DNA of 7,253 nucleotides, from assembly GCA_030151135.1 (NCBI GenBank), contig JASLEQ010000595.1, forward strand, positions 1 through 7,253, written 5' to 3'. How positions within the stretch are numbered: position 1 is the first letter of the stretch; each line of letters opens with the position of its first letter. Source of the stretch: Candidatus Sulfotelmatobacter sp. GTDB lineage: Bacteria > Acidobacteriota > Terriglobia > Terriglobales > SbA1. The notes beneath the pieces are model-generated. The model had not been told where the DNA came from. It saw only the letters and a list, made by a program, of their open reading frames with translations, and searched no databases. The position numbers and the translations under genes are program-made. This document shows positions 1 through 5,834 of the stretch, piece by piece.

Positions 1-2
1 CA

Positions 3-125
3 GGTGTGGATGTGCACCAAGCCATGATTGCGACTGAGAAGGCGAGCATGGCATTTGAAATGTCACTGGCGGTGCGCAATAAGGCGGTTCAGGCCTATCA
101 GCAAGTCATGAGCATGCAATTCTAA
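3..125 (+). CDS. fliE: Flagellar hook-basal body complex protein FliE (C-terminal fragment)
   Basis: The first 40 complete codons of the window are the end of FliE, the small protein that joins the MS ring (FliF) to the proximal rod. Its 5' part lies outside the window. The visible C-terminus ends in VMSMQF and contains the stretch AVRNKAVQAYQQVMSMQF, which matches the family's hallmark ending (V-R-N-K, then A-Y-Q-E-V-M-x-M-x-V/F). The residues before it (Q-A-M-I-A-T-E-K-A-S-M-A-F) fit the helix that usually precedes it. The frame is set by the TAA stop at 123-125. The position directly upstream of fliF is the usual one, and flgB-flgC would often lie just upstream. The recognition is strong despite the short length. 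Confidence 0.93.
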   Translation, partial: GVDVHQAMIATEKASMAFEMSLAVRNKAVQAYQQVMSMQF

Positions 126-215
126 TCTTGAAGGGATCACATCAACCGCGCAGAAGCGTCTGAGTGCGGAGGACGCGGCGCGGCGAGTGACTACTCCTCA
201 GGTTTTGAGACACGC

Positions 216-219
216 AGGA
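216..219 (+). promoter_or_regulatory. Candidate ribosome binding site for fliF (ATG start at 229)
   Basis: AGGA lies 9 bases before the ATG at 229. This competes with a better-matching GGAGGA at 168-173, which lies 13 bases before the in-frame GTG at 187. The spacing and the ATG favour 229; the stronger motif favours 187. The sequence alone does not settle it. Confidence 0.45.
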
Positions 220-228
220 CACCTGAAA

Positions 229-1860
229 ATGCCCACGGGAACGCAACTCGAGAAGAGCCCCGCAGCCGAAGCGCCAAATGCCCTGGCAACAGGGTTTTCG
301 GCACTTTGGACCCGATGCCGGGTGTGGTGGGCTCCGCTTTCCCATGTGCAGCGTATCCGCACGGTTACTTCTTTCGCTCTGCTCGCCGTGCTTACCGCGT
401 CCGTACTTTACCTGATGCTGCGCACCGACTGGCGCACTCTCTATGCCAATCTAGATGCGGAAGATGCGCGCCAGATCGGGACCATTCTGACGCAGGCGCA
501 GATACCGTTCGATGTCACGGCGGATGGGTCCGGCATTCGAGTGCCGGCGGTGCAGCTCGATAAGGCCCGGTTGGCAACAGCGGCCAAAGGGGCTATTCGC
601 AGCGGACGTCTGGGATTTGAATTGTTTGACAAGCCGAACTGGGTGGGTTCGGAATTCGATGAACAGGTCAATTACCAGCGGGCGCTTGAGGGCGAGTTGG
701 AACACACCGTCGGTTCACTTAGCGATGTGGAATCTGCGCGGGTTCATCTGGTCCTGCCTCACGACTCACTGTTTCGTGATCAGGAGCGTGCGGCCAAGGC
801 TTCGGTAGTGCTCAAGCTGCGGCATCGTTCTCTAGCTGAAGGCGAGCCCGATGCAATTCGCAACCTCGTGGCGTCCGCAATCGATGGATTGACTCCGGAC
901 CGCGTCGTGCTGGTGGACGCTTCAGGTCAGCTCTCTATGGGTACGAAAACCGCCGAAGCTCTTCATCTCTCCGCCGAACAGTCACTGGAACAGAAGCTGG
1001 TTTCGACCCTTGAGCCTGTTACGGGTGTAGGTAATGTGCGTGTCTCCGTAACGCTCGACAACGAAATTGCGGCTTCGGAAGAAACCGACGAGACTTACGA
1101 CCCCGACCGGAGCGTGACACTATCGGTGCAACGCTCAGAGCAAACCTCGGGGCAGCAGGCAATCGCCGTTGGCGTTCCCGGGACAGCCTCCAATGCGCCT
1201 AACTCCCAGAGCCTGCCCGTCTATCCGCAACAATCCACTCCTCCGCAAAGCGCCAAGACCGAATCGAGCACCTACGGAGCCTCGAGGATGGTGCGCCACA
1301 AAATTGAGAGTCCAGGAAGGCTACGACGGTTGACGGCAGCGATTGTGGTCAACGATCGCCTGGTGCAGGCAGCACAGAAAGGAAAGGCTGCGGTCTGGCA
1401 ACAACGGTCTGCAGACGAGTTGCGCAACTTGACGGCATTGGCGCAGGCTGCAGTCGGTTTTGATTCTGGCCGAGGCGACGTGCTTACGGTCCAGGACATT
1501 CCTTTCGATCACAACCGCGCCGATCCGCCAGCCTCGGCCGTGGCGAGCGCAGCGCAAACCCTGGAGAACTCGCCGCTGCTGATGAAGTATGCCGCTCTGC
1601 TCATTACAATGCTGGTTCTCGTGGCCTCTGGGATTCGCCCAGGACTGCGGCGCCTGGCGACAGCTGCAAAGCGGCCTCCCGAATCAGCGGGAAGGGAATT
1701 GATGGCGGGTCAGCCCGGAGCCCTGAATCCTCCCGCACCCCCACCCATCGATCCGCAGGTAACGCGCGCGCAGCAGATCCTAGAAGATGTTTCCGATCAT
1801 TTGGAGCGTGAACCGGCGCAGAGCTCGCGCTTGTTACAGAGCTGGATTCACTCCGAGTGA
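229..1860 (+). CDS. fliF: Flagellar MS-ring protein FliF
   Basis: FliF forms the MS ring in the inner membrane, the base on which rod, rotor and export gate assemble. From ATG 229 it has 543 residues, normal for the family; an in-frame GTG at 187 would add 14. A membrane helix spans about residues 46-64 (S-F-A-L-L-A-V-L-T-A-S-V-L-Y-L). It is followed by the YscJ/FliF ring-building domain, about 65-195, with the diagnostic stretch from G-F-E-L-F-D through E-F-D-E-Q-V-N-Y-Q-R-A-L-E-G-E-L. The second conserved domain contains GVPGTASN and then R-M-V-R-H-K-I-E-S-P-G-R. A second membrane helix is at about 450-470. The last 30 or so residues (A-Q-Q-I-L-E-D-V through L-L-Q-S-W-I) match the cytoplasmic FliG-binding tail, so the gene looks intact. 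The roughly 45 residues before the first helix are longer than in the enterobacterial protein, as far as I recall. fliG follows after an 87-base gap. Confidence 0.95.
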   Translation: MPTGTQLEKSPAAEAPNALATGFSALWTRCRVWWAPLSHVQRIRTVTSFALLAVLTASVLYLMLRTDWRTLYANLDAEDARQIGTILTQAQIPFDVTADGSGIRVPAVQLDKARLATAAKGAIRSGRLGFELFDKPNWVGSEFDEQVNYQRALEGELEHTVGSLSDVESARVHLVLPHDSLFRDQERAAKASVVLKLRHRSLAEGEPDAIRNLVASAIDGLTPDRVVLVDASGQLSMGTKTAEALHLSAEQSLEQKLVSTLEPVTGVGNVRVSVTLDNEIAASEETDETYDPDRSVTLSVQRSEQTSGQQAIAVGVPGTASNAPNSQSLPVYPQQSTPPQSAKTESSTYGASRMVRHKIESPGRLRRLTAAIVVNDRLVQAAQKGKAAVWQQRSADELRNLTALAQAAVGFDSGRGDVLTVQDIPFDHNRADPPASAVASAAQTLENSPLLMKYAALLITMLVLVASGIRPGLRRLATAAKRPPESAGRELMAGQPGALNPPAPPPIDPQVTRAQQILEDVSDHLEREPAQSSRLLQSWIHSE

Positions 1861-1934
1861 GTTGGCTGAGAAATGTCGGCCTGGGGAACGGAATTCACGG
1901 GAACGAACGTTGCTAACACGAAGTCCTGATGGAC

Positions 1935-1939
1935 GGAAG
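1935..1939 (+). promoter_or_regulatory. Ribosome binding site that decides the fliG start (GTG 1948)
   Basis: GGAAG lies 8 bases before the GTG at 1948 but only 2 bases before the in-frame TTG at 1942. Normal spacing therefore favours GTG 1948 as the fliG start. Confidence 0.5.
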
Positions 1940-1947
1940 AGTTGAAC

Positions 1948-3000
1948 GTGGCAGAACTGGAACATCAAACGGGTGATCCAAAAGGCCCCAAATCGGCTCA
2001 GTTGAATGGCCTGCGGAAAGCGGCCATATTACTGGTTGCGGTTGGCGAAACGCGTGCGAAAGATATTTTACGGGCACTGCCAGAAATGGATGTGCAGCGC
2101 CTGACGGAGGAATTGGCCGACCTTCGCGGAATTACGCCCGAGCTGTCAGCCGAGGTTCTTGAAGAGTTCTGGCAGTTGCTGGAGACGCAAAACTTCATGG
2201 TGCATGGCGGCTTGGATTATGCCAGCCGATTGTTGGTGGACACCTTCGGCAAGCAGCGTGCCGACGATCTGCTCATGCAATTGCGCCGGACCCAAGAGGA
2301 GGCCCACGGTAACCTCGCCAAGCTGCAGCGAACAGATCCTGCTCAATTGGGTAAGCTGCTCGACAGCGAACACCCTCAGACCATCGCGCTGGTGCTCGCG
2401 CATCTGGATTCGAAGCGCGCTTCGTTGGTGCTTGACAATCTAAGTGAAGAGCACAAAGTAGTATCTATCCAGCGTCTGGCGGAAATGCGACAGTTTTCTC
2501 CGGAGATGGCGCAGAAGGTGGCCCTCATCCTCCATCGTCGCCTGGAAAGCGTCGGCGACAACGGGCGCCGTAGTTACTCGGGCTTCAAGGCCGTGGCCGA
2601 CCTGCTCAACCGGCTAAACGCCGACGAATCGAAGAGGATTCTTGAAACCATTGAAGACCGCCAGCCCGAACTTGCGCTGAGCATTCGAAACCTGATGTTC
2701 ACATTCGAAGACCTGGTGACCGTGCCTGCAGCGACCATTCGCGAAGTTGTGTCCGGAGTGGATAAGCGCCAACTTGCGCTGGCTCTGCGGGGCGCCAATG
2801 AAGAATTGCGCGCGCAGATCTTCAAGGCCATGAGTTCCCGGGCGGTGGAGATGTTGAAGGAAGACATGGATGTATTGGGCCCGGTGCGCTCGCGAGAGGT
2901 CCACCAGGCGCAACAGGAGATTCTGAATCTTGCACGTCGCCTCGAGGCCGAAGGCAAAGTTGTGCTTAAGCTGGAGTCAGGCGACGAGATATTGGCCTAG
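1948..3000 (+). CDS. fliG: Flagellar motor switch protein FliG
   Basis: FliG sits on the cytoplasmic face of the FliF ring, where the stator drives it, and with FliM and FliN it sets rotation direction. From GTG 1948 it has 350 residues; an in-frame TTG at 1942 would add two. The N-terminal FliF-binding domain begins at L-N-G-L-R-K-A-A-I-L-L. The middle domain carries the E-H-P-Q motif at residues 141-144, the surface that contacts FliM. The C-terminal torque domain holds charged residues at 281 (R), 298 (R), 305-306 (E-D) and 314 (R, in G-P-V-R). These line up with exact spacing to K264, R281, D288-D289 and R297 of the E. coli protein, with two conservative changes (K to R, D to E). The gene is complete. 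The next gene, fliH, starts 44 bases after the stop. Confidence 0.97.
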   Translation: MAELEHQTGDPKGPKSAQLNGLRKAAILLVAVGETRAKDILRALPEMDVQRLTEELADLRGITPELSAEVLEEFWQLLETQNFMVHGGLDYASRLLVDTFGKQRADDLLMQLRRTQEEAHGNLAKLQRTDPAQLGKLLDSEHPQTIALVLAHLDSKRASLVLDNLSEEHKVVSIQRLAEMRQFSPEMAQKVALILHRRLESVGDNGRRSYSGFKAVADLLNRLNADESKRILETIEDRQPELALSIRNLMFTFEDLVTVPAATIREVVSGVDKRQLALALRGANEELRAQIFKAMSSRAVEMLKEDMDVLGPVRSREVHQAQQEILNLARRLEAEGKVVLKLESGDEILA

Positions 3001-3029
3001 CCGGTGACATGTCAATAAGAAATGGAACC

Positions 3030-3034
3030 AGGAG
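3030..3034 (+). promoter_or_regulatory. Candidate ribosome binding site for fliH (TTG start at 3045)
   Basis: AGGAG lies 10 bases before TTG 3045. The rival start, ATG 3141, has GGAG at 3130-3133, 7 bases upstream. Both are workable, so the fliH start is uncertain by 32 codons. Confidence 0.4.
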
Positions 3035-3044
3035 CTGACTTCCT

Positions 3045-3920
3045 TTGGTCACGGTACCGCACATCCTATCCGATGCTGTGGATGAGATTGAAGACAGGAG
3101 GTTTAGTCGGCCGTCCTGCCGATTTGAGTGGAGCGATTCGATGCCGCTAGAGAGCGCTCGGGCACCTGACAACGGAAAAACCGTGGAGCTCTTTGAATAC
3201 GAAGCAATCAACGAAACGCTCGTGCCGACATGGGAAGCTTTCAATCTCGGCGTTATCCACGATTGCGATGCGTGCGGAGATGATGATCTTGCTCTAACTG
3301 TCCGGCCAGAAAGTCAGCCAAGAGTCGGGAATACAACGTCGGAAGCAAATAGCGATGCACTGAAGAGTAGCTTTGAAAATGGCCGTATTCGCGGGCTTGA
3401 AGAAGGGCGCGCCGCAGAGCGCGAACTCGCTGCTGCGATTCTGAAGGCGAGGGAGACGCGCTGGAGCGAGCAATCTGCAAGCCTTTTCAAAAGCTTCGAC
3501 GAGGAAAGAAAGCAATACTTTGAGAGCGCCGAACGTGCGGTTGTTCAATTGGCTTTGGCAGTAGCCAGTCGTATTCTGCGCCGCGAATCTCAAATGGACC
3601 CGTTGCTTTTGAGCGGCGCGGTACGGGTGGCACTGGGCCAGTTGTCATCAGCGACTCAGGTTCGTCTTCGCGTGCCGGCGGCGGACCTCGAGCTTTGGAG
3701 ACAGACGATCACTCATCTCCCCAACCTGAACTTGAAACCGATGATTGTCATCGACGAGACGATGCAACTGGGAGACTGCGCGCTCGAGTGTGAACTTGGA
3801 TCCATTAACCTCGGCGTCGAATCCCAGCTTAGAGAAATCGAGCGCGTGCTCTTTGATGGGACTGTCCCTGATTTTCCTTCGAGCAAAGCGATCGCGGTTG
3901 AGGAGGATATGTCGGAATGA
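3045..3920 (+). CDS. fliH: Flagellar export-ATPase regulator FliH
   Basis: FliH is the elongated, dimeric stator-like partner of the FliI ATPase; it restrains FliI and docks it to the export apparatus. From TTG 3045 it has 291 residues; from ATG 3141 it would have 259. The first 110 residues are poorly conserved and acidic, with C-D-A-C at 74-77 and a tryptophan at 63 that might serve the docking role known for N-terminal tryptophans in Salmonella FliH (inference). A glycine ladder G-x-x-x-G-x-x-x-G at 113, 117 and 121 is a FliH hallmark. It is followed by an alpha-helical, charged stretch to about 165 that is probably coiled coil. The C-terminal FliI-binding domain runs from about 165 to 270 and contains V-A-S-R-I-L-R-R-E, V-R-L-R-V-P and the ending L-G-V-E-S-Q-L-R-E-I. 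Its stop overlaps the fliI start (ATGA), which implies coupled translation. Position and C-terminal domain make the call firm; only the start is open. Confidence 0.9.
   Translation: MVTVPHILSDAVDEIEDRRFSRPSCRFEWSDSMPLESARAPDNGKTVELFEYEAINETLVPTWEAFNLGVIHDCDACGDDDLALTVRPESQPRVGNTTSEANSDALKSSFENGRIRGLEEGRAAERELAAAILKARETRWSEQSASLFKSFDEERKQYFESAERAVVQLALAVASRILRRESQMDPLLLSGAVRVALGQLSSATQVRLRVPAADLELWRQTITHLPNLNLKPMIVIDETMQLGDCALECELGSINLGVESQLREIERVLFDGTVPDFPSSKAIAVEEDMSE
3901..3906 (+). promoter_or_regulatory. Ribosome binding site for fliI inside the end of fliH
   Basis: AGGAGG, a full Shine-Dalgarno match, lies 10 bases before ATG 3917. It falls within the last codons of fliH, so fliI can be initiated directly as well as by coupling across the ATGA overlap. 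Confidence 0.75.
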
Positions 3921-5230
3921 GCGAACTGCTTTCCCAGTACCTAGCTCGCCTTGATCGGTGCCAGCCCTGGCACTGGGAGGGAGAGGTTGTTGAATCCGTT
4001 GGCCAGACACTTGAGTCTGCCGGCCCCTTCTGCTCAATAGGAGAGTGTTGCGAAATCACCGATCGCCAAGGTCGGCGACATCAAGCCGAGGTTATTGGTT
4101 TTCGCGGATCCCACGTGCTCTCGATGCCAGTTGAGACCACGGAGGGGATCCGTTTTGGGGACCGCGTATCGGCTTTGGGAATTCAACCTCGGATCGAAGT
4201 GGGCGGAGCGCTCATGGGGCACGTATTGAACGGTCTCGGTGAGATGATCGGCGGCGGACGTTCCCCGGTATGTTCGGCGGTGGGCATCCTCAATGGAAAG
4301 GTACGATCACCACTGGATCGAGCGCCGATCCGAGCGCCTCTGGGCACCGGAATCCGGGTCGTGGATGCTCTGCTGACCACGGGGCGTGGTCAGAGGGTAG
4401 GAATCTTCGGCGGTTCTGGTGTGGGCAAAAGTACATTGATCGGCATGATGACTCGCAATACCGAGGCGGACGTTACAGTGGTCGGCTTGGTGGGAGAACG
4501 CGGCCGCGAGGTCGGGGAGTTTCTAGAAGAGGCCCTCGGCGAGCAAGGACGGAAGCGGTCGGTTGTGGTCGTTTCTACCTCCGATCAATCACCCTTGCTG
4601 CGCATGCGCGCTGCCCTGGCCGCCACCACCATCGCCGAGTTCTTCGCGGCCGAGGGCAAGCATGTGTTGCTGGTTCTCGATTCGCTGACCAGGTTTTCAA
4701 TGGCTGCGAGGGAAATTGGATTGGCTGCTGGTGAGCCACCCACCGCTAAGGGATATACACCTTCTGTGTTTACGCGCCTGGCCCATCTCGTAGAACGGAC
4801 CGGGAACTTCCGAAAAGGTTCGATCACCGCGTTTTATACGGTGCTCATGGAGGGCGATGACCAGCAGGATCCACTAGTTGACGCGGTGCGCTCGCTGCTG
4901 GATGGCCATCTGGTGCTGTCGCGCACGCTGGCGGCAGAGGGCTGGTACCCGCCCATCGACGTCCTCGATTCCATCAGTCGGCTAATGCCGTCGGTGACGA
5001 CTAAGGAGCATCGCGAGCATGCTGCATTAGTGCGCAGATTGCTTGCAGTCTACGCGCGATCCGCAGACTTGGTGCGCATAGGCGCGTACAAGGCGGGTGC
5101 GGATGCCGACCTCGACAGGGCTTTGCGCGCGCGTACTGCCATGCGGGCTTTCATGACTCAGAACACACTGGAGGCACCGTTCCTGGCCCATTCTGTGTCA
5201 CGACTCGCCGACCTCGTGCGCGAAATTTGA
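3917..5230 (+). CDS. fliI: Flagellum-specific export ATPase FliI
   Basis: FliI is the cytoplasmic hexameric ATPase of the flagellar type III export apparatus, related to the F1 beta subunit; it helps deliver and unfold export substrates. At 437 residues it is full length. An N-terminal beta-barrel region (about 1-90) precedes the nucleotide-binding core. The Walker A loop G-G-S-G-V-G-K-S is at 165-172. The G-E-R-G-R-E-V motif starts at 193, and its E194 is the expected catalytic glutamate, 23 residues after the Walker lysine as in Salmonella FliI. Walker B ends at D255 in L-L-V-L-D-S-L-T-R-F. This is followed by the family signature G-E-P-P-T-A-K-G-Y-T-P-S-V-F and by G-D-D-Q-Q-D-P, with Q-Q-D-P at 316-319. 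The C-terminal helical domain includes L-V-R-I-G-A-Y. All key residues are present. Export ATPases of virulence secretion systems are close relatives, but the flagellar neighbours settle the identity. fliJ follows after 4 bases. Confidence 0.98.
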   Translation: MSELLSQYLARLDRCQPWHWEGEVVESVGQTLESAGPFCSIGECCEITDRQGRRHQAEVIGFRGSHVLSMPVETTEGIRFGDRVSALGIQPRIEVGGALMGHVLNGLGEMIGGGRSPVCSAVGILNGKVRSPLDRAPIRAPLGTGIRVVDALLTTGRGQRVGIFGGSGVGKSTLIGMMTRNTEADVTVVGLVGERGREVGEFLEEALGEQGRKRSVVVVSTSDQSPLLRMRAALAATTIAEFFAAEGKHVLLVLDSLTRFSMAAREIGLAAGEPPTAKGYTPSVFTRLAHLVERTGNFRKGSITAFYTVLMEGDDQQDPLVDAVRSLLDGHLVLSRTLAAEGWYPPIDVLDSISRLMPSVTTKEHREHAALVRRLLAVYARSADLVRIGAYKAGADADLDRALRARTAMRAFMTQNTLEAPFLAHSVSRLADLVREI

Positions 5231-5234
5231 AACC

Positions 5235-5693
5235 ATGCGCAGACCTACAAATCTCGAGCGTCTGCTTCGTATTCGTGAACTTCAGGAAGAGCAGAAACGT
5301 TGTCAGCTCAATGCGGCATCAGCGAAATTGGAGGCGCTTCATAAGAGCCGGGAGGTTGCGGACGAAATGAAGATCCGGGGGCAGGCGCTGGTGAGAGCAA
5401 GCGTGAGTTCGGGAGAGATGACGGATCGTCAGGCGGGGATCATCGAAGCTGAACTTGCAGGCCGGCGTTCACGCGGGCTGACGGCGCGCATTTTATCGGC
5501 TCAGGAGGATGCCATCGAGCTTCGTCAGAAATTCATGGATACACGTTTGGAACGTCGCCAGGTCGAGACGCTCGTGGACATCCAAGACCTGAGAGAAGAC
5601 ATGGAGTCGGATCGCAGTAGTCAGAAAAGCATTGACGACTGGTTCGGTGCGAGGACCCATCGCAAGGGCGTCTGTGATGAGAACCATGGATGA
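5235..5693 (+). CDS. fliJ: Flagellar export protein FliJ
   Basis: FliJ is a small antiparallel coiled coil that sits in the centre of the FliI ring, resembling the gamma subunit of F1, and links it to the FlhA export gate. This 152-residue protein has the usual size (about 140-150). It is nearly all predicted helix, rich in E, K, R, Q and L, with an N-terminal L-E-R-L-L-R-I-R-E-L-Q-E-E-Q helix. A C-terminal helix carries R-R-Q-V-E-T-L-V and ends in D-D-W-F-G-A-R, resembling the common FliJ pattern of a charged helix followed by a short tail. I see no good Shine-Dalgarno before ATG 5235. The start is only 4 bases after the fliI stop, so translation is probably coupled. Sequence identity in this family is low, so position right after fliI is a large part of the evidence. 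Confidence 0.88.
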   Translation: MRRPTNLERLLRIRELQEEQKRCQLNAASAKLEALHKSREVADEMKIRGQALVRASVSSGEMTDRQAGIIEAELAGRRSRGLTARILSAQEDAIELRQKFMDTRLERRQVETLVDIQDLREDMESDRSSQKSIDDWFGARTHRKGVCDENHG

Positions 5694-5735
5694 GTCACAC
5701 CTTCATTTCGCGGCATGGGTTTCTAAAGCTATCAC

Positions 5736-5834
5736 ACGTCGACTTGAGATTTTCTAACCTGCGATGCGCAACATTGGCACAGAATCTGCACCTGCTCGTA
5801 GCATGATCCCGCCCTCAATAATCGGAGTCGACGT
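5736..5834. repeat. 9-base inverted repeat flanking the sigma-54-like element
   Basis: ACGTCGACT at 5736-5744 is the exact reverse complement of AGTCGACGT at 5826-5834, with 81 bases between them. Each arm also contains the self-complementary GTCGAC. A regulator binding site is conceivable, but a 9-base match at this distance is expected by chance a few times in a window this size. Confidence 0.2.

Noticed and set aside
1884..1905. Direct repeat of GGGAACG, 15 bases apart, in the fliF-fliG gap
   Set aside because: It has only two copies of 7 bases and no known site matches it.
1873..1929. 18-codon open frame in the fliF-fliG gap, followed by an overlapping 15-codon frame from 1929
   Set aside because: Both are short, have no convincing ribosome binding site and resemble nothing I recognise; frames this short are common by chance.
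2042..2057. Second GG-N10-GC arrangement resembling a sigma-54 site inside fliG
   Set aside because: The -24 half reads TTGGCG rather than TTGGCAC and the site lies in conserved coding sequence far from any gene start.
2574..2957. Minus-strand open frame of 127 codons opposite fliG
   Set aside because: It lies entirely within the conserved FliG torque domain and has a serine- and arginine-rich composition typical of an antisense shadow.
3005..3014. Perfect 10-base palindrome TGACATGTCA in the fliG-fliH gap
   Set aside because: Palindromes with 5-base arms are expected about seven times in a window this size, and no second copy or promoter accompanies it.
5724..5745. TAAAG sequence before fliK as a possible sigma-28 promoter
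   Set aside because: There is no GCCGATAA-like half at the correct distance.
5694..5763. fliJ-fliK gap searched for a rho-independent terminator
   Set aside because: No GC-rich hairpin followed by a T run is visible, so read-through from fliJ remains possible.
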